Source of the DNA: Dactylosporangium sp040605635
GTDB lineage: Bacteria > Actinomycetota > Actinomycetes > Mycobacteriales > Micromonosporaceae
Direction: 5' to 3'
NCBI RefSeq assembly: GCF_040605635.1
Contig: NZ_JBEXDG010000051.1
Location: 1-64,000, forward strand
DNA length: 64,000 nt
Part shown: positions 19,602 to 30,148 of the stretch, one piece after another
How positions within the stretch are numbered: position 1 is the stretch's first letter
Layout: every line of letters starts with the position of its first letter
Program-made: the position numbers and the translations under genes
The notes under the pieces: model-generated
The model's input: the letters and a program-made list of their open reading frames with translations, nothing else
Database searches by the model: none
Told to the model about the DNA's origin: nothing

Positions 19602-20375
19602 ATGACTCAGGAGCCGGTGACGTTGTGGCGGGGTGTCGCGGTCGCGTTGGTGACCCTGTTCGCGGAGGACGGTTCGGTGGATGTGGCGGCCACCGCGGAG
19701 CATGCCGAGCGGTTGGTGGCGTCTGGTGTGCGGGCTGTGCTGGTCGCCGGGTCGACGGGTGAGGCGGACGCGCTGAGCGACGGTGAGCGGGTGGCGCTGG
19801 TGGCGGCGGTGCGGCGGGCGTGTCCGGGGGTGCCGGTGATCGCTGGTGCGGGTGGGGCGTGGGCGGGTCCGGCGGCGGAGCTGACGGCGGCGACGGTGGC
19901 GGTGGGTGCGGATGCGGTGCTGGTGGCGCCGCCGCGCCGGTCGGGTGACCTGCGGGTGTTCTACGAGAGGGTGGTGTCGGCGGCGGACGGCCGGCCGGTG
20001 CTGGCGTATCACTTTCCGGGGGTGGCGGGTGGTGCGGTGCCGCTGGAGGTGTTGCCGTCGTTGCCGGTGGCGGGGTTGAAGGATTCGACGGGTGATCCGG
20101 AGCGGTTGTTGCGGCTGCTGGTGGAGTGGGACGGCGCGGTGTATGTGGGTTCGTCGGCGTTGGTGTCGGCGGCGGGGATGCTGGGTGCGGCGGGGGCGAT
20201 CCTGGCGGTGGCGAATGTGGCGGCGGAGGACTGTGTGGCGGCGTGGGAGGGTGACGCGGCGGCGCAGTTGCGGCTGGTGGCGCCGCATGTGGCGGCGAGG
20301 TCCGCGTTTCCGCATGGGTTGAAGCGGTTGGTTGCCGCTCGGTTCGGTACGTCCACCGCGGCGCGGATGGGTTAG
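19602..20375 (+). CDS. DapA-family lyase paralogue (shorter, divergent)
   Basis: A 257-residue TIM-barrel protein of the DHDPS family. It has AGSTGEADALS (Ser-Thr replacing Thr-Thr, about 51-52), Tyr136 in LAYHFPG and the Schiff-base Lys160 in VAGLKDSTGD. It lacks the conserved Arg that follows the Tyr-x-x-Pro motif in true DHDPS (here PGVAGG), and the C-terminus is shorter than in the paralogue at 652-1554. Different substrate specificity, such as a 2-keto-3-deoxy sugar acid lyase, is likely. No pathway partners are adjacent. Confidence 0.82.
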   Translation: MTQEPVTLWRGVAVALVTLFAEDGSVDVAATAEHAERLVASGVRAVLVAGSTGEADALSDGERVALVAAVRRACPGVPVIAGAGGAWAGPAAELTAATVAVGADAVLVAPPRRSGDLRVFYERVVSAADGRPVLAYHFPGVAGGAVPLEVLPSLPVAGLKDSTGDPERLLRLLVEWDGAVYVGSSALVSAAGMLGAAGAILAVANVAAEDCVAAWEGDAAAQLRLVAPHVAARSAFPHGLKRLVAARFGTSTAARMG

Positions 20376-20455
20376 CGGGTTACGGTCCGGTTTCGGAGTG
20401 TAAGATTTCGCGCCGATGTGTTGACCGGGGTTGTTGGGCGCATTTCGATGGGTGG

Positions 20456-20827
20456 ATGAGGAACCACAGCGTGGTGGTGGAGCGGTCGAAGCTTGTCCTG
20501 TCGATGTTGACGGCGGTCGACCGTCGTGACTGGGGTGACCTGGCGGGTCTGGTCACCGATGATGTGGTGTATCACCGTCCGGGTTGTCCGCCGATCGAGG
20601 GTGCGGCGGCGTTCGTGGAGTTCTATCGGCGGCGGTGCATCGTGGCGTCGGGCCGGCACTCGGTGGAGCGCTGGGTGGAGGACGACGGTCAGGTGTTCTG
20701 CTGGGGCCGGTTCGAGGGTGTGACGCATGCGGGTGTGCCGTTGAATGAGCTGTTCGCGGACTGGTTCGAGGTCCGTGACGGTCGTGTGGCCCGCCGGCGG
20801 ACGTTCTTCTACCGTCCGGCGGTCTAG
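20456..20827 (+). CDS. SnoaL-like / NTF2-fold protein
   Basis: A 123-residue single-domain protein with the pattern of the SnoaL-like NTF2 superfamily: an N-terminal helix (ERSKLVLSMLTAVDRRDWGDLAGLVTDDVVYHRPG), a short loop GAAAFVEFYRRR, and antiparallel strands ending FADWFEVRDGRVARRRTFFY. Members are small-molecule isomerases, hydrolases or binding proteins. Its substrate cannot be read. It stands alone, followed by a hairpin terminator. Confidence 0.8.
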   Translation: MRNHSVVVERSKLVLSMLTAVDRRDWGDLAGLVTDDVVYHRPGCPPIEGAAAFVEFYRRRCIVASGRHSVERWVEDDGQVFCWGRFEGVTHAGVPLNELFADWFEVRDGRVARRRTFFYRPAV

Positions 20828-21199
20828 GCGTTAGGTGTTTCTGGCGTCAGGGGCCGGGGATGCGTTCCGCGGCTCCTGACGGTGGCGGTGAGTGGCAGTG
20901 GATGGCGGTCGGTGGTGGCCGCAGTGGTTCCCGCCCGCCGTCGGCGTCTGGGGTGGTCGGTGGGGTGTCGACGTCCCGGCCGCCGTGCCGCCATATCCAG
21001 ATGTGTGCGTATCGGTCGATGAATGGTGTCCGGTGCCGGCTGCGGACCCGGTGTGGGATTCACTCGAGCGGGGGTCGTAGCCCGCCGGGTGGTGTCCAGT
21101 TCGAGCCGGGCACGGTGCCGGTGGGCGCGGTCCAGCCGCCCGGCGACGGTGTGCCGTGCTGTTCGTGCGCGGCCCGGGTCCGGGGGTCGTTGTGCGGGC
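20828..21199. other. Intergenic region between convergent genes, with a terminator hairpin
   Basis: No convincing gene on either strand. Directly after the SnoaL-like stop, TCAGGGGCCG at 20847-20856 pairs with CGGCTCCTGA at 20870-20879 (one mismatch), a probable terminator. On the minus strand, past the UvrA-like stop, one frame stays open to 21060 and spells a Pro/Gly/Trp-rich tail (WTAPTGTVPGSNWTPPGG) but it has no start codon. Confidence 0.6.
20847..20879 (+). terminator. Hairpin terminator after the SnoaL-like gene
   Basis: TCAGGGGCCG and CGGCTCCTGA form a 10-base stem with one mismatch around a 13-base loop, 20 bases after the stop codon. There is no T-run. Confidence 0.5.
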
Positions 21200-23230
<2,031 letters not shown>

Positions 23231-23241
23231 GGTGGTGCTCC

Positions 23242-24225
23242 TCAGCGGGGGGTCGGGATGTGGAGTTCGGCGAGGACGCCGCGGTGGTCGCTGCCGGGGA
23301 TGGTGCGGGTGCCGACTTCTCCGATGCCGATCCGCCGGTCGGCGAGGACGTGGTCGAGGGTGACCCAGGGGACGATCCGCTGTCTGCGCCATCGCCGGAA
23401 CGGCCAGGTGGGTGCGAGGCCGAGGCCGCGGACGGCGGCGGCGTCGCGGTAGCCGGTGCGTAGGAGTCGGCGCAGGGGCGCGTGGTCGAGGGTGGCGTTG
23501 AAGTCGCCGAGGAGGATCTGTGGGATCGTTCCGCCGGCGTGGGGTTGGTCGGCGAGGTTCTGTGCCCAGCAGGTCACTTGGCGTGGGCGTGGGGCGCATG
23601 GGTGTGCGGATTCGATGAGGACCGGTCCGGCGCCCGGGACGTGTACGGTCGCTCCTGCCTGCAGCATCCCGCATGCGTGTCGTCGTGCCGGCCCGGCGGC
23701 GGAGGCGTCGGCGGTGGACGGGTTCGTGGGTGTCAGTGGGTGCCGGCTGAACAGCCCTGACCCGTTTCCTCTGCCGGCGGGCAGTGCGACCCGGTAGGGC
23801 AGGAGTGTTTCGATCCCGGCCGCGTCCAGTGCTTTCAGTGCCTGTGCGGTGAGCTCCTGGACGGCGAGGACGTCGACGTCGTCGATCTTGGCCCGTTCGA
23901 CCAGGGCGGTCATGTCGCCCCGGTCGTAGAGGATGTTGGCGGTCAGGACCCGCAGCCGGGCGCCGCCGGACGCGGCTTTCGCCGCGAACAGCCGCGGTGC
24001 GACCGTCGCGGTGAGCGCCGCCCATATCAGCAGGCACATCACCCACGGTCCGGTCGCTCCCGCGATGCCGGCGACCGCCGCGCACACGAGCGCGGCGGGT
24101 GCGACGTAGGGGGTGAACGCCATGAGCTGCACGAGCGGTGATCCGCGCTCGATGCCGGTCAGCCGCACCGCGGTGAACACCGTCAGGATTGCCGTCACGC
24201 CCCACAACACCACCACCGTCACCAT
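23242..24225 (-). CDS. Membrane-anchored endonuclease/exonuclease/phosphatase family protein
   Basis: A 327-residue protein with three N-terminal membrane segments (about 2-20, 33-58, 61-80) and a C-terminal EEP domain. The metal- and phosphate-binding motifs are visible: LTANILYD (Asn), VQEL (Glu), GDFNAT, LDHVLA and GSDHRGVLAEL. This fold cleaves phosphodiesters in DNA, RNA or phospholipids; the membrane anchor favours an extracytoplasmic phosphatase or phospholipase-like role, but the operon with DNA-repair-like genes leaves a nuclease open. It starts 10 bases after the winged-helix gene ends, and ends 11 bases before the UvrA-like gene starts. Confidence 0.88.
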   Translation of the reverse strand: MVTVVVLWGVTAILTVFTAVRLTGIERGSPLVQLMAFTPYVAPAALVCAAVAGIAGATGPWVMCLLIWAALTATVAPRLFAAKAASGGARLRVLTANILYDRGDMTALVERAKIDDVDVLAVQELTAQALKALDAAGIETLLPYRVALPAGRGNGSGLFSRHPLTPTNPSTADASAAGPARRHACGMLQAGATVHVPGAGPVLIESAHPCAPRPRQVTCWAQNLADQPHAGGTIPQILLGDFNATLDHAPLRRLLRTGYRDAAAVRGLGLAPTWPFRRWRRQRIVPWVTLDHVLADRRIGIGEVGTRTIPGSDHRGVLAELHIPTPR

Positions 24226-24235
24226 GTCGCCGAAC

Positions 24236-25390
24236 CTACCCGTGTGGTGTGACAGTTTCCGCGAGTCGCCGTTCCAGTGGGGTGCGGAACCGTGGGGTGA
24301 CCCGGACTGTGCCGATCCAGGCGGCGAGCTGGTCGGCGGCGTTGCGTATTTCGGAGGTGGGGGCGGGTTCGAGGAGTTCGACGGCGATGGTGCCGTCGGT
24401 GGTCTGGGCCCAGCCGCCGACGACTCGGCCGTCGATCCAGATGGTGGGGCCGGGGTTGCCGGTGCGGTCGAAGAGGGCTGGTGCGTGTGGTCCGAGGTAC
24501 CAGTCGCGGCCGGCCCAGCCCATCATGGTCGGGTCGAGGGCTGGGAGCAGCGCCACCCAGTGGGGTGGTTCGGGGACGTCGTCGACGTCTTCGGTGAGGA
24601 CGATGCCGGTCTGGCCGCTGTCGAGGGTGACGGTCTGGGTGTCGAGGGCGGCGATCGCGGTGCGGGTGTGTGTCAGGGTCCATCCGGTCCACCATTGCAG
24701 GTCGGTGATGGTTCCTGGGCCGTACCGGGACAGCCAGTGGTGGGCGAGGGATGCGCGGGCGGTGGCGGGGTCGAGGGCGGGGAGTGGTCCGGGGAGCCAT
24801 CCGTCGAGGGTGTGCCACGTGTATTGGCTGCTGGTCCATGTTCCGTTCGGGCGGCCGCGGACGATGCGGCCCTGTGCGGCGAGGAGCAGCAGGACGCGGC
24901 TGGTGACGTACTGGTCGCCTTGTGGGAGGACGAGGCGGGTGCGGAGGCGGGGGACGTCGGCGGCGAGTTGTGCGGCGGTCGCGGATCCGCCGCGGGCGGT
25001 GAGTGCGGTGTGGGTGGCGGTTTCGAGGTCGGTGAGCCAGTCGGTGTCGCCGGCGCCGCATTGCTGGAGGTGTTTGACGAGGCGTCGTCGTTGTTCGGCG
25101 GCGATCGTGGTGGAGGCGGCCGCGTGGATGGTGGGTGCGGTGTGGGTGGGGACGACGAACATGGTGCGGCGCATGCCGAGCATCCGCAGGAGGGTCCGTC
25201 GGGTGTACAGGGCGTCTTCGACGCCGGCGGTGGTTCTGGCGTGTGCGGCGAGGTGGACGGTGGCGGGGTCGGTGGCGTGCAGCGCGACGAGGTTCTCGGC
25301 GGCGGTTTCGGCGGAGGTGGCGGGTTGTGCGAGGTTGTGGCGCCAGGCGAGTCTGGCCCGGCGTTGCGCGTCGGAGATGTGGACGGTCAC
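24236..25390 (-). CDS. AlkZ/YcaQ-like winged-helix (HTH_42) protein
   Basis: A 384-residue member of the winged-helix DNA-binding family that includes YcaQ/AlkX and AlkZ, DNA glycosylases that unhook interstrand crosslinks. The characteristic order is present: AENLVALHATDPATVHLAAHAR, then RRTLLRMLGMRRTMFVVP, a central winged-helix region and a C-terminal ALLPALDPTMMGWAGRDWYLGPH...DGRVVGGW segment. The position where active enzymes have Gln-x-Gln or Gln-x-Asp reads His-Ala-Thr in my by-eye alignment, so activity is uncertain. First gene of the three-gene operon; GTG start chosen because upstream in-frame sequence belongs to a divergent region. Confidence 0.85.
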   Translation of the reverse strand: MTVHISDAQRRARLAWRHNLAQPATSAETAAENLVALHATDPATVHLAAHARTTAGVEDALYTRRTLLRMLGMRRTMFVVPTHTAPTIHAAASTTIAAEQRRRLVKHLQQCGAGDTDWLTDLETATHTALTARGGSATAAQLAADVPRLRTRLVLPQGDQYVTSRVLLLLAAQGRIVRGRPNGTWTSSQYTWHTLDGWLPGPLPALDPATARASLAHHWLSRYGPGTITDLQWWTGWTLTHTRTAIAALDTQTVTLDSGQTGIVLTEDVDDVPEPPHWVALLPALDPTMMGWAGRDWYLGPHAPALFDRTGNPGPTIWIDGRVVGGWAQTTDGTIAVELLEPAPTSEIRNAADQLAAWIGTVRVTPRFRTPLERRLAETVTPHG

Positions 25391-25403
25391 CGGTCGACGA
25401 TAG

Positions 25404-25490
25404 TCAGCGGCGCAGTGTGCCGACGTAGAGCGTGATGAGGACCAGCACGACGACGGCCGTGCCGAGGATGATCCAGGTTGCTGCCCCCAT
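25404..25490 (-). CDS. 28-residue single-pass membrane peptide
   Basis: A very short reading frame, MGAATWIILGTAVVVLVLITLYVGT then LRR, is one hydrophobic helix with a small positively charged tail, the usual form of a bacterial membrane microprotein. It starts at ATG and ends 14 bases before the winged-helix operon begins, on the same strand. I see no clear ribosome site, so a leaderless message is possible. It could be the true first gene of that operon. The call rests on amino-acid composition only. Confidence 0.5.
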   Translation of the reverse strand: MGAATWIILGTAVVVLVLITLYVGTLRR

Positions 25491-25558
25491 GGATTTGACG
25501 GTACCGATGTGGGCCCCGGCGGGGCGTCGCACGCACGGGTGACATAGGGTCCGAGCCG

Positions 25559-26200
25559 ATGTCGACCGCTTTCGTCCTGGCGCATACCAGTCTCGCCCCG
25601 GTGCCGCTCGTGCCGGAGGTGCGGTTGCGGTTGGCCGATGAGGCGATCGAGCTGTGGCAGTATACGGAGAAGTTCGCGGGTGGGGTGCAGTTGCCGCCGC
25701 CGTTCTGGGCGTTCGCGTGGGCTGGTGGTCAGGCGCTGGCCCGGTATGTGCTGGACAATCCGGAGCTGGTGCGTGGGAAGGCTGTCCTGGATGTGGCGGC
25801 GGGGTCGGGGTTGGTGGCGATCGCGGCGATGAAGGCGGGCGCGGCGAGGGTCACGGCGGTGGAGATCGATCCGCTTGCGGTGACGGCGATGGTGGTGAAC
25901 GCGGCGGTGAATGATGTGCGTGTCGACGCGCGTCTGGAGGATGTCCTGCCGGGCGACGGCGGTGACGCTGATGTGGTTCTGGCGGGGGATGTGTTCTACA
26001 GCCGGGAGATGACCGGTCAGGTGCTGGAGTTCATCGGGCGGGTCCGTCGGCGTGGCGCGTCCTGTCTGGTCGGTGATCCGGGGCGGGCGTATCTGCCGAA
26101 GGAGCATCTGGAGCTGGTGGCGGTGTATGACGTGCCGGTGCCGCAGACGTTGGAGGACACGCCGATGAAGCGGACGACGGTGTGGCGGCCGACCCTGTAA
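25559..26200 (+). CDS. Class I SAM-dependent methyltransferase, protein-lysine MTase-like
   Basis: A 213-residue Rossmann methyltransferase. FWAFAWAGGQALARYVLDNP, motif I DVAAGSGLVAIAA, acidic motif II VEIDP and motif IV VVLAGDVFYSREM resemble the ETF-beta lysine methyltransferase / PrmA group. A protein-lysine or small-molecule substrate is likely. The last 19 bases overlap the start of the recombinase gene in another frame, so the two are co-transcribed. Confidence 0.85.
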   Translation: MSTAFVLAHTSLAPVPLVPEVRLRLADEAIELWQYTEKFAGGVQLPPPFWAFAWAGGQALARYVLDNPELVRGKAVLDVAAGSGLVAIAAMKAGAARVTAVEIDPLAVTAMVVNAAVNDVRVDARLEDVLPGDGGDADVVLAGDVFYSREMTGQVLEFIGRVRRRGASCLVGDPGRAYLPKEHLELVAVYDVPVPQTLEDTPMKRTTVWRPTL

Positions 26201-27159
26201 GGCGGGCCCAGGCGGGGATCGCGCGGGCGGAGGGGGATTTCACCGACGCGTGGCTGAGTAACCGGCGGTTGTCGGCGCACACCCGGGCTGCGTACCGGCG
26301 GGATGTGCATCAGTTCCTGGCGTGGTGCGGCGGGCGGGACGTGGATCCGTTGAGGGCGTCGTTTCTGCATGTGAACGCGTATGCGCGGGATCTGGAGTCG
26401 ACGGTGGACGCCCGGACGGGGAAGGTTCTGGCGCCGGCGAGTGTGGCGCGGAAGTTGTCGGCGTTGTCGAGCTGGTACGGGTTTCTGCTGCGGTTGCAGG
26501 CGATCACCGCGAATCCGGTCGGTGGCGCGGACCGGCCGAGGGTTGATCGGGACGCGTCGGCGACGGTCGGGCTGACGGGTGGGGAGGTCGACGCGATCCT
26601 GGCCGCTGCGGCGGCGCAGACCGGTGTGAACGCGGCGCGTGACCTGGCGATGCTGGCGTTGCTCGCGGATCTGGGGTTGCGGGTCGGGGAGGTCGTCGCG
26701 CTCGATCATGCGGATCTGGGGGTGGAGCGCGGCCATCGGACGGTCCGGTTCGTCGGGAAGGGCGGGAAGCCGAGGCGGCGGGCGTTGACCCCGAACGTGG
26801 TCGGGGCCTTGGACGGGTATCTGGACGGGTATCTGGCCGGTGGCGGCCAGGCCGAGGGGCCGTTGTTCACGACGTCGACGGGTGGGCGCGTCGACCGGCA
26901 TGCTGTGTTCCGGCTCGTGCGGCGGCTGGCGAAGGAGGCGGGGGTGCCGGCGTGGGCGCGGTTGTCGCCGCACTCGCTGCGGCACGCGTTCGCGACGTCG
27001 GCCCGTGACGAGGGTGTCCCGTTGGAGGACGTGCAGGACGCGATGGGGCACGCCGATCCGCGTACGACGCGCCGGTATGACCGGGATCGGCACAATCTGG
27101 ACCGTGACCCGGCGTACACGATCGCGGCGGCGAGGGCCCGGCGGGGCGGTGGCGGGTGA
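26182..27159 (+). CDS. Tyrosine recombinase (XerC/D-like)
   Basis: A 325-residue site-specific recombinase with an N-terminal SAM-like core-binding domain (about 15-110) and a C-terminal catalytic domain. The complete catalytic set is seen: Arg167 (LGLRVGEV), Lys193/196 region (GKGGKPRRR), His264 and Arg267 (HSLRHAF), His290 (MGHADPRTT) and nucleophile Tyr299 (RRYDR). GTG start overlapping the methyltransferase. It closely resembles XerC/XerD rather than phage integrases, but its position inside an operon with a methyltransferase and a GNAT gene, with no dif-like site or mobile-element borders in view, is unusual. Confidence 0.9.
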   Translation: MAADPVRRAQAGIARAEGDFTDAWLSNRRLSAHTRAAYRRDVHQFLAWCGGRDVDPLRASFLHVNAYARDLESTVDARTGKVLAPASVARKLSALSSWYGFLLRLQAITANPVGGADRPRVDRDASATVGLTGGEVDAILAAAAAQTGVNAARDLAMLALLADLGLRVGEVVALDHADLGVERGHRTVRFVGKGGKPRRRALTPNVVGALDGYLDGYLAGGGQAEGPLFTTSTGGRVDRHAVFRLVRRLAKEAGVPAWARLSPHSLRHAFATSARDEGVPLEDVQDAMGHADPRTTRRYDRDRHNLDRDPAYTIAAARARRGGGG

Positions 27160-27688
27160 TCGTCAGGGAGGCTGCGGACGCGGATGTGGACGTGATCGCA
27201 GGGTTGCACGCGGACAGTTGGCGGCGGCACTACCGCGGTGCGTACAGTGACGCGTTCCTCGACGGTGATGTGGTGTCGGACCGGCGGGCGGTGTGGCGGT
27301 CCCGGTTCGGGGACCGGGCGGGGACGGCGACGATCGTGGCGGAGCAGGACGGCGTCGACGGTGTCAGCGGTGTCCGTGGTTTCGTTCACGTCGTGTTCGA
27401 CGACGACCCGCGGTGGGGCAGCCTCGTCGACAACCTGCACGTCGCCGACGGGCACCGTCACCGCGGTGTCGGCACGCTGCTGCTGCGTGCGGCGGCCGAC
27501 GCGGTGCGGGCGCGGGCGGCGGCGGAGCGGCTGTATCTGTGGGTGCTGGAGCAGAACACCGCCGCGCAGCGGTTCTACCGGGCTCGTGGTGGTGTCCAGG
27601 TCGAGTCCGTGCCTGTCGCGGCGGCGGGTGGTGTCCCGGGGCGTCTCAGCGGTGCGCCGGTGAAGCTGCGGATGGTGTGGGCGACGGC

Positions 27689-27701
<13 letters not shown>
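27156..27701 (+). CDS. GNAT-family N-acetyltransferase
   Basis: A 181-residue acetyltransferase. The N-terminus IVREAADADVDVIAGLHADSWRRHYRG, the acetyl-CoA loop HRHRGVGTLLLRAAAD (motif A, Arg/Gln-x-x-Gly-x-Gly/Ala) and YLWVLEQNTAAQRFYRARGG (motif B) are typical of the actinobacterial GNAT group with LWVLExN-x-x-A-x-x-FY. It overlaps the recombinase stop by four bases and overlaps the convergent acyl-CoA dehydrogenase gene by 13 bases. The acceptor substrate is unknown. Confidence 0.9.
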
Positions 27702-29350
<1,649 letters not shown>

Positions 29351-29360
29351 ACCCCGAAGG

Positions 29361-29374
29361 TTACCGTCCGGTAA
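29361..29374. promoter_or_regulatory. Candidate TetR-type operator before the acyl-CoA dehydrogenase gene
   Basis: TTACCGTCCGGTAA is a perfect 14-base palindrome ending eleven bases before the minus-strand start codon, where a repressor would block transcription or initiation. Many TetR-family regulators of fatty-acid genes in actinomycetes bind palindromes with TTACC/GGTAA arms. No TetR gene is in the window, so the regulator must be encoded elsewhere. Confidence 0.55.
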
Positions 29375-29379
29375 TCGGG

Positions 29380-30126
29380 TTAGACGAGTCGTAGCTGGCC
29401 CTCCGCCCGGGACGCCGGGCCGAGGTTGCCGACGCGGTGGTGGCGGCGGCACAGGACCTGGTACCGGACGTCGGCCTCCTCAGCGGCCCCGTCGGAGGCA
29501 GGGTCGGCTGCGGTGTCGGCTGCGGTGTCGCCGATGACGACCTGGTCGCCCTCGCGGGCGATGCCGCCGTTTACGACGCGTGCGTTGAGCAGGCCGGGCC
29601 GCCCGCACCAGCACAGCACCTCGACCTGCACGCGGGTCACCTCGTCGGCGAGCTCGAACAGTCGCTGTGCCGCGGGGAACAGGCTGGTGCGGAAGTCGGT
29701 GGACAGGCCGAACGCGTACACGTCGACGTCGGAGGTGTCGACGAGGTCGGCGAGCTGCTCGATCTGCGCGACCGTGTAGAAGCTGGCCTCGTCGCAGATC
29801 AGGTAGTCCACGCGGATGCCCTGCGACCAGCGTTGCCGGACCAGGGCGCGGATGTCGAGGTCGGCGCCGACGTCGACGGCTTCCTTCCCGAGTCCGATGC
29901 GGGTGGAGAGGCGGCCCGGGCCGGCCCGGTCGATGGTGGTCAGGACCAGGCCGCGGCGGCCCTGCCGGGCGTGGTTGTAGTCCATCTGCAGGGCGAGGGT
30001 CGACTTGCCGCAGTCCATCGGACCGTAGAAGAACTTCAGGGAGCCACCGCGTCGTAGCCTGCTGTCACCGGCGGCGACGCATGCGGCGGGGTATTCGTCG
30101 TCGAGGGCGGGAATGGAGGACGTCAC
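29380..30126 (-). CDS. tdk: Thymidine kinase
   Basis: A 248-residue kinase that phosphorylates thymidine in nucleotide salvage. P-loop FYGPMDCGKSTLALQ (about 34-48), the Asp-Glu catalytic pair in YLICDEASFYT, and a C-terminal zinc-binding lasso region (CWCGRPGLLNARVVNG and LCRRHH) are present. An insert of about 20 Ala/Asp-rich residues (DTAADTAADPASDGAAEEAD) separates the two halves of the zinc site. It begins 22 bases after the AfsR-like gene ends and may be co-transcribed with it. Confidence 0.95.
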   Translation of the reverse strand: MTSSIPALDDEYPAACVAAGDSRLRRGGSLKFFYGPMDCGKSTLALQMDYNHARQGRRGLVLTTIDRAGPGRLSTRIGLGKEAVDVGADLDIRALVRQRWSQGIRVDYLICDEASFYTVAQIEQLADLVDTSDVDVYAFGLSTDFRTSLFPAAQRLFELADEVTRVQVEVLCWCGRPGLLNARVVNGGIAREGDQVVIGDTAADTAADPASDGAAEEADVRYQVLCRRHHRVGNLGPASRAEGQLRLV

Positions 30127-30148
30127 GGGAAGGCACCCTACTAAAACG

